The translations under genes and the position numbers were made by a program. The notes beneath the pieces were generated by a model. The model did no database searches and was not told where the DNA came from. It saw only the letters and a program-made list of their open reading frames with translations. Shown here piece after piece: positions 1 to 9,927 of a stretch of 64,000 nucleotides of DNA; position 1 is the first letter of the stretch; every line of letters starts with the position of its first letter. Origin of the DNA: Clostridiales bacterium UBA1206 (GTDB lineage Bacteria > Bacillota > Clostridia > Oscillospirales > CAG-382); the NCBI GenBank assembly GCA_002310055.1, contig DBXS01000031.1, forward strand, positions 87,502 through 151,501, given 5' to 3'.

Positions 1-18
1 ACTGTCCTTTGGGACAGT
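1..18 (-). terminator. Possible hairpin downstream of hppA
   Basis: A perfect 7-bp inverted repeat (ACTGTCC / GGACAGT, 4-nt loop) lies about 45 bases beyond the hppA stop codon. A T-tract, if present, would lie outside the window, so its role as terminator is only a guess. A second short palindrome (AGACCGGTCT) lies between it and the gene. Confidence 0.3.
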
Positions 19-61
19 CGGCTAAGACCGGTCTGTTCTTTTGAAACACAGCGTCTGTTCC

Positions 62-2221
62 CTATTTTATAAGCAGGAACGCCGCGAAGAGCGGAGCGAG
101 GGTGTTCGCGACGGTGGACATCATCTTGATGAAGATATCGAGCGCGACGCCGACGACGTCTTTGCGGGTGTCGCCGATGGTATCGCCGGTGACCGCGGCT
201 TTGTGCGCCGCCGATCCTTTGCCGTGGCCGGCGAGCATTCCGCTTTCGATATACTTCTTGGCGTTATCGAACGCGCCGCCCGAGTTGCCCATAAAGATGG
301 CGCGCGGGATAGCGACGATCGTGGCGCCGACCAGTATGCCGCCTACGAATTCCCAGCCGAGCACGAAGCCGCCCACCGCGGGGATAAGGATGGCGAGGAT
401 CGACGGGAAGAGCATCTTGCGCAGGGCGCCTTTGGTCGCCATACGCACGCATTTGTTGTAATCCGGATGTTTGGTGCCTTCCAGCACGCCGGGTTCGGAA
501 AGCTGGCGGTCGCCTTCGTCCGCCATTTCACGGGCGGAATCGATGGTGTTATCGGTGAGGATGGCCGAGAAGAATTCGATGAGCGCGCCGCCGACGATGC
601 CGCCCGCGACGACGAAGAATTTGGCGAAATTGAGCACCGGTTCGTACGCCTCGCCGGGGACGTGGACGTGCGCTGCGTTGACGAACGCGACGATGAGCGA
701 GACCGTGGCGAACGCGGCGGAGCCGATGGCAAATCCTTTGCCGATGGCGGCGGTGGTGTTGCCGACGGAATCGAGTTTATCGGTGATCTTGCGGACGTCG
801 TGTTCCAGATGGCAGGATTCGGCAAGGCCGCCGGCGTTATCGGCTATGGGACCGAACGCGTCGATGGAAACGGTGGTGCCGACGAACGAAAGCATTCCGA
901 GCGCGGCGATTGCGATGCCGTACGAGCCGCAGAGCAGGCCGGAAATGATGAGCGAAGCCGCGATGATGAGCACCGGGTACAGGACCGAACGGGAGCCGAC
1001 GGCGTCGCCTTTGGTGACGACGAACGCTTCGCCCTCGGTCGCCATCTCGGCGATCTTGCGGGTGGGTTTATAATCGGCGGAAGTGTAGTATTCGGTTATC
1101 ATACCAATGGCGACGCCGGAAGCGATGCCGAGCGCCATAGATACCAGCGGAGAGCCCCAGCCGATCTTCCAGTCGTCAAGGAGCGCGAAGTTGCCTCTGC
1201 CGAACATCAAATACGAAGCGCCCGCGCCGAGCGCCAGCGTGAGGCCGGACGAGATATAAGTCGCGAGGTTGAGTTCCTTGGAAGGGTTGCTGCCCATCTT
1301 CTTGACCGCGGCGAAAAGCAGCCCGAGCAGGCAGCTGATCAATCCGCCGCCGGCGACGATGATGGGAAAGATTATCATACTCTTGAAAAAATCGCTGCCG
1401 ATCTCGGCTCCGCGGTTGGAAAACAGAGAGACGGCGATCATTATGGAAGCGGCGATCGTCGCGACGAAGCTTTCGAGCAGGTCGGAGCAGTTGCCGGCGA
1501 TATCGTTGACGTTGTCGCCTATAAAGTCCGCGACGACGTTGGGCACGCGGGAGTCGTCCTCGGGCATATCGTGGCGGATCTTGGCCAGGATGTCGGAGGA
1601 GATATCCGCCGCTTTGGTATAGTTGCCGCCGGCGACGCGGTTGAACATTGCGACCAGCGAGCAGCCGAGGGCGTAAGTGGTGATATTCATAATGACCGGG
1701 TTGGCTTTCATCGCCTCGATGGGGATGAGTCCGCCGCCGGTGACGTTGACGCTTTCGGGATCGATGGGCCAGATAATAAGGATGAGGATCAGCCCGAGCA
1801 TACCGAACGCCTGGACGGAAAGTCCGGAGATGCTGCCGCCGCAGAGCGCGACCTTGACGGTCTGCCCTATTGAGAGCGTCTCGCGCGCTTTATTGGCGGT
1901 GCGGACGTTGGCGTAAGTGGCGCTGCGCATACCGAGTATGCAGACGCAGCTGGACATCGTGGCGCCGAGCAGGAACGTGACGCCGGTCCATTTGCCGATG
2001 AAGAGCGACAAAACCACGGCCAAGAGTGCGACGACCACGCCGATGGTCTTGTATTCGGTCTTGATGAACGTGGAAGCGCCCGAGCGGATTATGCCGGCCA
2101 TTTCGACCATTTCGGGAGTTCCTTCGTTCATTTTGCGAATTCTGATGTAGTTGAAAATGACGTAACAGATCGCAAGGACGATCACGCCGCCGATGATCAG
2201 CCACCAGTTCATAGGTTCCAT
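62..2221 (-). CDS. hppA: K+-dependent membrane-bound pyrophosphatase (H+ or Na+ pumping)
   Basis: This 719-residue integral membrane protein hydrolyses cytoplasmic pyrophosphate and uses the energy to pump H+ or Na+ out of the cell. Family signatures are visible: FNRVAGGNYTKAADIS near residue 193, GDNVNDIAG near 235 and AFGPIADNAGG near 455. GNTTAAIGKG near 487 carries Ala where K+-independent enzymes have Lys, which marks the K+-dependent class; the class includes both Na+ and H+ pumps, so the ion is not settled. The start at MEPMNWW was chosen because AGGAGG sits directly upstream; the longer open frame has no such site. It is a single-gene unit with its own promoter, divergent from dgt. 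Confidence 0.95.
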   Translation of the reverse strand: MEPMNWWLIIGGVIVLAICYVIFNYIRIRKMNEGTPEMVEMAGIIRSGASTFIKTEYKTIGVVVALLAVVLSLFIGKWTGVTFLLGATMSSCVCILGMRSATYANVRTANKARETLSIGQTVKVALCGGSISGLSVQAFGMLGLILILIIWPIDPESVNVTGGGLIPIEAMKANPVIMNITTYALGCSLVAMFNRVAGGNYTKAADISSDILAKIRHDMPEDDSRVPNVVADFIGDNVNDIAGNCSDLLESFVATIAASIMIAVSLFSNRGAEIGSDFFKSMIIFPIIVAGGGLISCLLGLLFAAVKKMGSNPSKELNLATYISSGLTLALGAGASYLMFGRGNFALLDDWKIGWGSPLVSMALGIASGVAIGMITEYYTSADYKPTRKIAEMATEGEAFVVTKGDAVGSRSVLYPVLIIAASLIISGLLCGSYGIAIAALGMLSFVGTTVSIDAFGPIADNAGGLAESCHLEHDVRKITDKLDSVGNTTAAIGKGFAIGSAAFATVSLIVAFVNAAHVHVPGEAYEPVLNFAKFFVVAGGIVGGALIEFFSAILTDNTIDSAREMADEGDRQLSEPGVLEGTKHPDYNKCVRMATKGALRKMLFPSILAILIPAVGGFVLGWEFVGGILVGATIVAIPRAIFMGNSGGAFDNAKKYIESGMLAGHGKGSAAHKAAVTGDTIGDTRKDVVGVALDIFIKMMSTVANTLAPLFAAFLLIK

Positions 2222-2301
2222 ATAAGGATACCTCCTAAGTATTGTTGTTTCAATGCGAAACGGGCTTTCGCAAAAAAAGCCCGAATTCAACATACGTATA
2301 T

Positions 2302-2330
2302 ATCTTATCATAATTATCGCCATATGGCAA
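2302..2330 (-). promoter_or_regulatory. Sigma-A promoter of hppA
   Basis: On the minus strand a -35 TTGCCA (2325-2330) and -10 TAAGAT (2302-2307) are separated by 17 bases. The predicted leader to the hppA start is about 75 bases. The rest of the 2222-2563 intergenic stretch is AT-rich and shows no supportable gene. Confidence 0.65.
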
Positions 2331-2485
2331 CCATTATTTTTTGTGATTCTGTACAACCATTACCGCTTTTCTTTGTGGATATTGCCGAGCATGAAAGCAT
2401 CGCCGCCCGGAAACGCATGCTGCGCGGGCAAAAAACGAAAAAAGAGGATTTTTTACTTGAAAAATTTGTTCAAAAAAAAGGATTT

Positions 2486-2513
2486 TTGAAAACTTGCGCG
2501 TATATTATATTGT
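2486..2513 (+). promoter_or_regulatory. Weak promoter candidate for the dgt-dnaG-rpoD run
   Basis: TTGAAA at 2486-2491 is followed after 16 bases by TATTGT at 2508-2513, inside a TA-rich stretch that offers other -10 choices. It lies about 50 bases before the dgt start. The assignment is tentative because the -10 is poor. Confidence 0.35.
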
Positions 2514-2563
2514 ATATTCGCGAAAATGGATAATTATTGCTAAACGGAGGCGGAAAGAAAAGA

Positions 2564-3544
2564 ATGAAAGAGCAGGTCTACAAGATGGAGCGTGAGTTCT
2601 TCTGCAAGAATGCGTTCCTTTCGGAAAACACCGCGGGCAGACTGCGTCCCGTTGAAGAATGCCCTCTGCGCACGCCTTTCCAGCGCGACCGCGACAGGAT
2701 AATCCACTGCAAATCGTTCCGGCGGCTGATGCACAAGATGCAGGTCTTCCTGGCGCCCGAAGGCGACCATTACCGCACCCGTCTCACCCACACGCTGGAA
2801 GTCACGCAGATAGCGCGCACCATAGCGCGCGGCATGATGCTCAACGAGGATCTGACCGAGGCGATCGCTTTGGGACACGATCTGGGGCACACGCCTTTCG
2901 GCCATTCGGGCGAGCACGCGCTCAACGCGATATGCCCTTTGGGGTTCAAGCACAACGAGCAGAGTTTACGCGTCTGCGACAAGCTCGAAAACTTAAACCT
3001 CACCTACGAAGTGCGCGACGGCATAGTCAAGCACACGAGCGAGATCGCAAAGACAAAGGAAGGTCAGATAGTCCGCTGGGCGGACCACATAGCGTATATA
3101 AACCACGACATAGACGACGCCATACGCGCGGGCATACTTTCGCCCGGCGACATTCCGAAAGACGCCTGCGAGCTGTTCGGCTACACGCACGGCGAACGCA
3201 TTTCCACTATGGTGGACGCGGTCATAGCGCACGGTTCCGACGGCGATATCGGGATGGACGAGCCTTACTACAGCGTTATAAAGAAACTGCATTCGTTTAT
3301 GTTCCAGGCGGTGTACTACAATCCCGTGGCGAAAAGCGAAGACCACAAGGTCGAAGGCATGATCTTTACAATGTACGACTACTACAACAAAGATCCCAAG
3401 AAACTGCCGCAGGAATATCTTAAAAACGCAGACGAAGACGGCATAGAGCGCGCCGTGTGCGACTATATCGCGGGGATGACCGACAGATACGCGATATCCG
3501 AATACGAAAAGCTTTTCATACCCAAGGTATGGCAATACAAATAA
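2564..3544 (+). CDS. dgt: Deoxyguanosinetriphosphate triphosphohydrolase-like HD protein
   Basis: This 326-residue HD-superfamily enzyme removes triphosphate from dGTP or other dNTPs and so trims the nucleotide pool. The N-terminal PFQRDRDRIIHCKSFRRLMHK block and the metal-binding set H (LTHTLEV), HD (GHDLGHTPFGHSGEH) and a later D are present. The length fits the short bacterial dGTPase-like group. I chose ATG 2564, preceded by GGAGG, over an in-frame TTG at 2537 that has no ribosome site. Ten bases separate it from dnaG; this order with dnaG and rpoD is a recurring clostridial arrangement. The true substrate preference cannot be read from sequence. Confidence 0.9.
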   Translation: MKEQVYKMEREFFCKNAFLSENTAGRLRPVEECPLRTPFQRDRDRIIHCKSFRRLMHKMQVFLAPEGDHYRTRLTHTLEVTQIARTIARGMMLNEDLTEAIALGHDLGHTPFGHSGEHALNAICPLGFKHNEQSLRVCDKLENLNLTYEVRDGIVKHTSEIAKTKEGQIVRWADHIAYINHDIDDAIRAGILSPGDIPKDACELFGYTHGERISTMVDAVIAHGSDGDIGMDEPYYSVIKKLHSFMFQAVYYNPVAKSEDHKVEGMIFTMYDYYNKDPKKLPQEYLKNADEDGIERAVCDYIAGMTDRYAISEYEKLFIPKVWQYK

Positions 3545-3554
3545 AAGGTGACAA

Positions 3555-5318
3555 ATGGCTTTTTCAAACGCTTTTTTAGAAGAAGTTAAAGAGAAAAACG
3601 ACATAACGGAAGTGGTCGGACGGCAGGTGCCGCTCAAGCGCGCCGGCAGCAACTACGTGGGGCTGTGCCCGTTCCATTCCGAAAAGACGCCGTCGTTCAC
3701 GGTGTTTCCCGCCACGCAGAGCTATTACTGTTTCGGCTGCGGCGCCGGCGGCGACGCGGTGACGTTCGTGATGCAGACCGAGGGGCTCGACTACCCCGCC
3801 GCGATCGAGGCGCTCGCCAACCGCGCGGGCATCCCCGTGGAAGAAGACTCTTCGCGCCCGGGCGAACGCTCGGTCAAAAAGCAGCGCGTAATAGAGGCCA
3901 CGCGCGAGGCGGGCAGGTTCTTTTACGCCAAGCTGAATTCGGCCGAAGGCGCGGCTGCGCGCGAATACCTGAAGCGGCGCGAGATAAGCGACCTTACGAT
4001 CAAGCGGTTCGGCATAGGCTACGCACCCGACGCCGGTTTTGAGCTGACGCGGTATCTGCGCGGCAAAGGCTTTACGGAAGAAGAACTGAAAGCTTCGTTT
4101 TTGAGCGGAGTTTCAAAAAAGGGCAACCTTTACGATATATTCCGCAACCGCATAATGTTCCCGGTGTTCGACCTTGCGGGCAATCCGGTGGCGTTTTCGG
4201 CGCGGCGGCTCAACGAAGCCGACGAGCGCAAATACGTGAACACCTCCGACACCCCGGCTTTTAAGAAATCCAAGATCCTCTTCGGGCTGAACATTGCGAA
4301 ATCCACTTCCGACGGCACGCTGATACTGTGCGAAGGCGCCGTGGACGCGATAGCGCTGCATCAGGCGGGGTTCGACAACGCCTGCGCCACGCTGGGGACC
4401 GCCATAACGCCCGAACACGCGCGCATAATAGCGCGGTTTGCAAAGACCGCGTACCTGGCGTACGACATAGACAAGGCGGGCAGAGCCGCGACCGACAAAG
4501 CGATGCACTACTTAAACGAAGTGGGCGTGGCGACGAAGATAATCAATCTTGGCACCGAGACCAAGGACCCCGACGAATATATCAAAAAATACGGCGCCGA
4601 TTCGTTCCGCCGCCGCCTGAAAGGTTCGGAAGGTCAGAACGAATACACGCTCAACACCATAATCGGCAAGTACAATATGGACATCCCCGACGAAAAAGCT
4701 TTCGCCGCGCGCGAGGTGACTTCGTTCCTCGCCACGCTCACGAGCGGAGCGGAACGCGACATCTACACCAATTTCGCCGCAGGTAAGCTGGGCATCAACC
4801 CGACTATGCTCGCCGACGACGTACGCCGCACCGCCGCGTATCTGCGCAAGAAGAACAAAAACGACTACGACGAGAATATGAAGCGCGACGCCGAAGGGTT
4901 CGGGGACAAGGTCAACCGCGACAGGGTGCGTTTTTCTTCGGCGGCGACGCTGGAAGAGCGCATTCTGGGAATAATGATAACGCATCCCGATCTGGCGCCG
5001 GACGCCGCCGGGAAGCTTACCGAAAACAGCTTTGTGACCGAGTTCGGCAGGCGCGTGTTCGCGGCTTTTGAAGAGTCGTTCCGCAAAGGCAGCGCGCCGC
5101 AGATATCGGCGCACGGGTTCACTCCGGCCGAGACGGCGCGTATATCGCGCATGATGGCTCAGCGCGAGACGGCGCACGAAAACAGCGCTTCGGTGCTCGA
5201 CGAGCTGATAACCAAGCTCGGGAGGCAGAAAGAGATGACCGAAGCCGACGAGAAGATAAAAGAAGACCCCGCTTCGTCGCTTGCGGATTATATAGAAAAA
5301 CTGAGAGATAAAAAATAA
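3555..5318 (+). CDS. dnaG: DNA primase
   Basis: DnaG makes the RNA primers for lagging-strand synthesis and restarts. The 587-residue protein has the N-terminal CHC2 zinc-binding module (C38, H41, C59, C62), the RNA-polymerase core, and a TOPRIM domain with the metal-binding Glu in EGAVD (E260) and the Asp pair in YDIDKAG (D304, D306). The C-terminal third corresponds to the helicase-binding region. It starts at ATG after AAAGGTG and lies between dgt and rpoD, the classical macromolecular synthesis arrangement in which primase and sigma factor are co-transcribed. Confidence 0.97.
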   Translation: MAFSNAFLEEVKEKNDITEVVGRQVPLKRAGSNYVGLCPFHSEKTPSFTVFPATQSYYCFGCGAGGDAVTFVMQTEGLDYPAAIEALANRAGIPVEEDSSRPGERSVKKQRVIEATREAGRFFYAKLNSAEGAAAREYLKRREISDLTIKRFGIGYAPDAGFELTRYLRGKGFTEEELKASFLSGVSKKGNLYDIFRNRIMFPVFDLAGNPVAFSARRLNEADERKYVNTSDTPAFKKSKILFGLNIAKSTSDGTLILCEGAVDAIALHQAGFDNACATLGTAITPEHARIIARFAKTAYLAYDIDKAGRAATDKAMHYLNEVGVATKIINLGTETKDPDEYIKKYGADSFRRRLKGSEGQNEYTLNTIIGKYNMDIPDEKAFAAREVTSFLATLTSGAERDIYTNFAAGKLGINPTMLADDVRRTAAYLRKKNKNDYDENMKRDAEGFGDKVNRDRVRFSSAATLEERILGIMITHPDLAPDAAGKLTENSFVTEFGRRVFAAFEESFRKGSAPQISAHGFTPAETARISRMMAQRETAHENSASVLDELITKLGRQKEMTEADEKIKEDPASSLADYIEKLRDKK

Positions 5319-5348
5319 CACACGCTACATATAGAAAGGAAAACCAAA

Positions 5349-6452
5349 ATGGACGAAAAAACCAACATTCTGAACGAACTCGTCGAACGCGGCAAGACCA
5401 AGGGCGCGATCTCTTCCGCCGAAGTGCTCGAAGCGCTCGACGACACCGACTGTTCGATCGATCTGCTGCTCAAAGCGTATGAGCTGCTCGAATCCAGCGG
5501 CGTGGAGATCACCAACGACTTTACGGATTCCGAAACGTTCGATATCCCCGAAGACGAGCTTACCGAAGAGGATATTGACGAGGATCCCGAACAGGTGGAA
5601 AATTATCTTGCGCAGGAGGGCGTTTCGATAGACGACCCGGTAAGGATGTATCTGCGCGAGATAGGCAACGTTCCCCTGCTCACCGCCGACCAGGAAATGG
5701 AGCTTGCGCGCCGCATGACCGCCGGCGACACCGCCGCCAAAAAGCAGCTGGTGGAAGCCAACCTGCGCCTTGTCGTAAGCATCGCCAAGCGCTACGTCAA
5801 CAGGGGTATGTTCTTCCTCGACCTGATACAGGAAGGCAATCTCGGTCTGCTCAAAGCGGTGGAAAAATTCGATTCGTCCAAGGGGTTCAAGTTTTCGACT
5901 TACGCCACCTGGTGGATCCGCCAGGCGATAACCCGCGCCATCGCCGACCAGGCGCGCACCATAAGGATACCCGTCCATATGGTCGAGACCATAAACAAGG
6001 TTTGCCGCATTTCGCGCCAGCTCGTCCAGGAGCTGGGGAGAGATCCCACCGAGGAAGAGATAGCCGAAGAAATGGGCATGCAGGTCGAAAAGGTACGCGA
6101 TATCCTTAAGATAGCGCAGGAGCCCGTTTCGCTCGAGATGCCCATAGGCGAAGAAGAAGATTCGCATCTGGGCGACTTTATCGCCGACGAAAACGTCCCC
6201 GCGCCGCAGGACGCCGCTTCGTATTCGATGCTCAAGGAGCAGCTGTTCGAAGTGCTGCACACGCTAACCCCGCGCGAAGAAAACGTGCTCAAGCTGCGTT
6301 TCGGCCTTGAGGACGGCAGGCCCAGGACCCTTGAGGAAGTGGGCAAGGTGTTCAGCATCACGCGCGAACGCATACGTCAGATCGAAGCCAAAGCGCTGCG
6401 CAAGCTGCGCCATCCCAGCCGTTCCAAACGGCTCAAGGACTATCTTGAATAA
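5349..6452 (+). CDS. rpoD: Primary sigma factor SigA/RpoD
   Basis: This 367-residue protein is the housekeeping sigma factor that directs RNA polymerase to TTGACA/TATAAT promoters, which are abundant in this window. Visible parts are an acidic region 1.1, region 1.2 (DDPVRMYLREIG), region 2 (NLRLVVSIAKRY, FDSSKGFKFSTYATWWIRQA), region 3 and the region 4 helix-turn-helix (TLEEVGKVFSITRERIRQIE). The size matches the Gram-positive SigA type. GAAAGGA precedes the ATG. pheS follows after 20 bases, so the transcript probably continues. Confidence 0.97.
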   Translation: MDEKTNILNELVERGKTKGAISSAEVLEALDDTDCSIDLLLKAYELLESSGVEITNDFTDSETFDIPEDELTEEDIDEDPEQVENYLAQEGVSIDDPVRMYLREIGNVPLLTADQEMELARRMTAGDTAAKKQLVEANLRLVVSIAKRYVNRGMFFLDLIQEGNLGLLKAVEKFDSSKGFKFSTYATWWIRQAITRAIADQARTIRIPVHMVETINKVCRISRQLVQELGRDPTEEEIAEEMGMQVEKVRDILKIAQEPVSLEMPIGEEEDSHLGDFIADENVPAPQDAASYSMLKEQLFEVLHTLTPREENVLKLRFGLEDGRPRTLEEVGKVFSITRERIRQIEAKALRKLRHPSRSKRLKDYLE

Positions 6453-6472
6453 TTCTGCAGAGGTACGATACG

Positions 6473-7492
6473 ATGCTTAATAAACTTAAAGAAATCGAAG
6501 ATTCCGGAATAAACGAGATCAACGGATCGTCTTCAACCGCCGCGCTCGAGGAGCTGCGGATAAAATATCTGGGCAAAAAAGGCGCGCTCACTTCCATACT
6601 GCGCCAGCTCGGCACGCTTTCTTCCGAAGAGCGCCCCAAGGTCGGCGCCGCCGCCAACGTCGTGAGGCAGAAGATAGAAGCGAGAATAGAGCAGAAGCTC
6701 GCCGAGCTCGAATCGCTCCAGCTCGACTTAAAGCTCAAGACCGAAAAAGTCGACGTCACGCTGCCCGGATGCAAAAAAGAAATAGGCCATCTTCATCCGC
6801 TGCGTTCCACCGAAAACCGCATGATAGAGATATTCGTGAGCATGGGATTCGACCTGGTCGAAGGGCCCGAGGTCGAATCGGTCTACAACAATTTCGACGC
6901 GCTCAATGCGCCGGCCGACCATCCTTCACGCGATGAGACCGACACATTCTATATTTCGGATTCCGTAGTGCTGCGCACGCAGACTTCGCCGGTGCAGATA
7001 CGCGCCATGCAGACGCGCAAGCCGCCGATCCGCATCATTTCGCCGGGCAAGGTCTACCGCTGCGATTCGCCCGACGCCACGCATTCGCCCGTGTTCCACC
7101 AGCTCGAAGGTCTTGTGATAGACAAACACATAACGCTGGGCGATCTTAAAGGCACGCTCGACCTGTTCGCGCAAAGCATGTTCGGCGAAGGCACAAGGAC
7201 GAGACTGCGCCCGCACAACTTCCCTTTTACCGAACCTTCGGTGGAAGTTGACTTTTCGTGCTTTGCCTGCGGCGGCAAGGGCTGCAAGCTGTGCAAGGGC
7301 GAAGGCTGGATAGAAATGCTGGGCGCCGGGATGGTGCATCCCAACGTGCTCGCCGGCTGCGGCATAGACCCCAATGAATACACCGGATTCGCATTCGGCG
7401 TGGGCATAGAACGCACCGCCATGCGCAAATACAACATCAACGACCTGCGCCTTTTCTACGAAAACGACGTGCGCTTTATCGGTCAGTTTTAA
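6473..7492 (+). CDS. pheS: Phenylalanyl-tRNA synthetase alpha subunit
   Basis: PheS is the catalytic subunit of the (alpha-beta)2 enzyme that charges tRNA-Phe. The 339-residue length is typical. An N-terminal coiled-coil arm (about residues 1-90) is followed by the class II core, with the motif 2 region CDSPDATHSPVFHQLEG and the motif 3 stretch GFAFGVGIERTAM. The Cys-rich CFACGGKGCKLCKGEGW block is usual in this family. It follows rpoD by 20 bases and precedes pheT by 20. No T-box leader is present upstream, so control by uncharged tRNA-Phe is not evident. Confidence 0.97.
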   Translation: MLNKLKEIEDSGINEINGSSSTAALEELRIKYLGKKGALTSILRQLGTLSSEERPKVGAAANVVRQKIEARIEQKLAELESLQLDLKLKTEKVDVTLPGCKKEIGHLHPLRSTENRMIEIFVSMGFDLVEGPEVESVYNNFDALNAPADHPSRDETDTFYISDSVVLRTQTSPVQIRAMQTRKPPIRIISPGKVYRCDSPDATHSPVFHQLEGLVIDKHITLGDLKGTLDLFAQSMFGEGTRTRLRPHNFPFTEPSVEVDFSCFACGGKGCKLCKGEGWIEMLGAGMVHPNVLAGCGIDPNEYTGFAFGVGIERTAMRKYNINDLRLFYENDVRFIGQF

Positions 7493-7512
7493 GTGAGGAG
7501 GTATAGGTCATT

Positions 7513-9888
7513 ATGAAAGTTTCGCTCAACTGGTTAAAAGATTACGCTTCGTTCCCCGCCGACATCCACGACTACACCGAAGGGATGACGATGTCCGGCA
7601 CCAAGGTGGAAGGCTGGGAAGCTTTAGGCGAAGATATTGAAAACGTTGTGGTGGGCAAAGTGCTCTCCATGGAACGCCACCCCGATTCGGATCATCTTTG
7701 GGTCTGCAGCGTGGACGCCGGCGGCGAAAGGCCTTTGCAGATAGTGACCGGCGCTCAGAACGTGCGCGTCGGCGATCTCGTGCCCGTATGTCTGGACGGA
7801 GCAAAGCTCCCCGGCGGAAAGACGATAAAGACCGGCAAACTGCGCGGAGTGCTTTCGGAAGGCATGCTGTGTTCGATATCGGAGCTGGGGCTGACTCTGC
7901 ACGATTTTCCGTACGCCGTCGAAGACGGTATATTCATCCTTAAAGAAGACTGCAAGCCCGGCGACGATATACGCGACGTGCTGATGCTGCGCGACATTCT
8001 GGTGGATTTTGAACTGACGTTCAACCGCCCGGACTGTCTTGCGCTGCTGGGTATCGCGCGCGAGACCGCCGCGACTTTCCGCACCGCGCTCAAATACGAA
8101 GAGCCGGTCGTTGCGCCCAAAAACGACGGCGACGACGTGACCGGATACGTGAGCGTTAAGGTAGAAAACTCCGTGCTGTGCCCGCGCTACACCGCGAGAG
8201 CGGTCAAAAACGTAAAGATAGGTCCGTCGCCGCTCTGGATGCGCGCCAGACTCCGCGCCTGCGGCGTGAGACCCATCAACAACATAGTCGATATCACCAA
8301 CTACGTCATGCTCGAATACGGTCAGCCCATGCACGCGTTCGACCACGAATTCATAAAAAGCAAGAGCATTGTGGTGCGCAACGCGCGCGAAGGCGAAAGC
8401 ATCATAACGCTCGACAGCGCCGAACGCAAGCTCGACCCTTCGATGCTCGTCATCGCCGACGGCGAACGCGCGATAGCGCTCGCGGGCGTTATGGGCGGCG
8501 AGAATTCCGAAATAAACGACAACACCGCGACCGTCATTTTCGAATCCGCCAATTTCAACCGCGAAAACATCCGCTTCACCTCGCGCGCGGTGGGACTGCG
8601 CACCGATTCTTCCAAGCGTTTTGAAAAAGGGCTTCCGCCCTACAACGCGCTCCCCGCTATCAACCGGGCGTGCCAGCTCGTGGAAGAGCTGGGCTGCGGC
8701 GAAGTGGTGGACGGCGTGATAGACGTCTGCTCCGCCGACATAGCTCCTTATAAAGTGGATTTCAAGCCTCAGCGCATAAATCAGATACTCGGCACTTCCC
8801 TTTGCGATGCCGAGATCGCGGACATACTTTCGCTTATCGAATTCAAAGTCGAAGGCGACAAGGTCACCGTCCCCGCGTACCGCACCGATATCGTCAACAC
8901 CGCCGACCTCGCCGAAGAAGTGGGCAGACTTTACGGCGTAGACAAGATAGAAGGCACGCGCTTTGAAGGCCGCGCCGCAGAAGGCCATATCACCCCGGGC
9001 AAACAGCTGTGCAATCTGCTGGATGAATACTGCACCGGGCTCGGATATTCCGAGATATACACCTATTCGTTCATATCGCCGCTGTGGTTCGATAAAATAC
9101 GCCTTTCCGGCGACGACGCGCGCCGCGACGCGATAAAGATACGCAATCCGCTGGGCGACGAAACTTCGATAATGCGCACCACCGCGCTGCCTTCGATGCT
9201 TTCATGCATATCGCTCAATTACAGCCGCCACAACCTGAGCGCAAAGCTCTTTGAAACCGCCACGGTGTTCAGAAAGAGCGGCGAGATGTCAGACGAGCGG
9301 AAGATATTGTGCCTTGGCAGCTACGGCAGCGGCGATTTCTTCGATATCAAAGGCGATATCGAGGCGATACTCGACGGGCTGGGGATCAAAGAGCGCGCGT
9401 TCGTGAGATGCACGGACGAGCATTCGTACCACCCCGGAAGATGCGCGAAAGTCTTCTGCGGCAACGTTCTTCTGGGCGTGTTCGGTCAGGTACATCCGCT
9501 CGCCGCGCGCGAATTCGGCATAGAATGCGAATGCTTCGCAGCCGAGCTGGAGCTCGACGCGCTGAGCGTTTGCCGCGCCGAACCGCAGTACGCGCCCATA
9601 CCCGTATTCCCCGCTTCGGAACGCGATCTGGCGCTGGTGATGGACGAAGACGCCGAAGCCGGAGCGGTCTGCGACATCATAAAGAAATACGGCGGAAAAG
9701 CGCTGGTCAGCGTGAACGTCTTTGACGTTTACCGCGGCAAAGGCGTGGAGGATGGCAAAAAGAGCGTGGCGTTCCGGCTCACGTTCCGTCTGCCCGACAA
9801 GACGCTGAGCGACGAAGACGTCGACAAAGCCATAAGCAAGATACTTAAAAAGCTCGGCGAAGAAGCCGGTATCGCTTTGAGATCTTAG
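7513..9888 (+). CDS. pheT: Phenylalanyl-tRNA synthetase beta subunit
   Basis: PheT is the large structural, tRNA-binding and editing partner of PheS. The 791-residue protein shows the expected order: an N-terminal EMAP-type tRNA-binding domain (about 40-150), B3/4 editing domain (NIVDITNYVMLEYGQPMHAF), B5 domain, the catalytic-like core, and a C-terminal FDX-ACB anticodon-binding domain. AGTGAGGAGGT precedes the ATG. It closes the dgt-dnaG-rpoD-pheST run and is followed by a GC-rich hairpin. Confidence 0.97.
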   Translation: MKVSLNWLKDYASFPADIHDYTEGMTMSGTKVEGWEALGEDIENVVVGKVLSMERHPDSDHLWVCSVDAGGERPLQIVTGAQNVRVGDLVPVCLDGAKLPGGKTIKTGKLRGVLSEGMLCSISELGLTLHDFPYAVEDGIFILKEDCKPGDDIRDVLMLRDILVDFELTFNRPDCLALLGIARETAATFRTALKYEEPVVAPKNDGDDVTGYVSVKVENSVLCPRYTARAVKNVKIGPSPLWMRARLRACGVRPINNIVDITNYVMLEYGQPMHAFDHEFIKSKSIVVRNAREGESIITLDSAERKLDPSMLVIADGERAIALAGVMGGENSEINDNTATVIFESANFNRENIRFTSRAVGLRTDSSKRFEKGLPPYNALPAINRACQLVEELGCGEVVDGVIDVCSADIAPYKVDFKPQRINQILGTSLCDAEIADILSLIEFKVEGDKVTVPAYRTDIVNTADLAEEVGRLYGVDKIEGTRFEGRAAEGHITPGKQLCNLLDEYCTGLGYSEIYTYSFISPLWFDKIRLSGDDARRDAIKIRNPLGDETSIMRTTALPSMLSCISLNYSRHNLSAKLFETATVFRKSGEMSDERKILCLGSYGSGDFFDIKGDIEAILDGLGIKERAFVRCTDEHSYHPGRCAKVFCGNVLLGVFGQVHPLAAREFGIECECFAAELELDALSVCRAEPQYAPIPVFPASERDLALVMDEDAEAGAVCDIIKKYGGKALVSVNVFDVYRGKGVEDGKKSVAFRLTFRLPDKTLSDEDVDKAISKILKKLGEEAGIALRS

Positions 9889-9897
9889 TGTTACCGC

Positions 9898-9917
9898 GGG
9901 GCGGCGGACGCCGCCCC
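9898..9917 (+). terminator. GC-rich hairpin after pheT
   Basis: A perfect 8-bp stem GGGGCGGC / GCCGCCCC with a GGAC loop begins ten bases after the pheT stop codon. No U-tract follows, so termination would be Rho-dependent or inefficient. Confidence 0.5.
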
Positions 9918-9927
9918 CAAAACCCTA

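Noticed and set aside
41..1873. 610-codon open frame on the plus strand opposite hppA
   Set aside because: It mirrors hppA, is Asp/Arg/Gly-rich without family motifs, and has no ribosome site; it arises from GC-rich codon use.
2398..2432. GC hairpin near an A-run as a terminator
   Set aside because: The U-tract would precede the stem on the minus strand, and there is no upstream plus-strand gene to terminate.
6453..6472. T-box leader before pheS
   Set aside because: Only 20 bases separate rpoD and pheS, far too short for a T-box.
7624..8988. 454-codon minus-strand frame opposite pheT
   Set aside because: Antisense shadow of a clear pheT gene, with low-complexity His/Val/Arg composition and no promoter.
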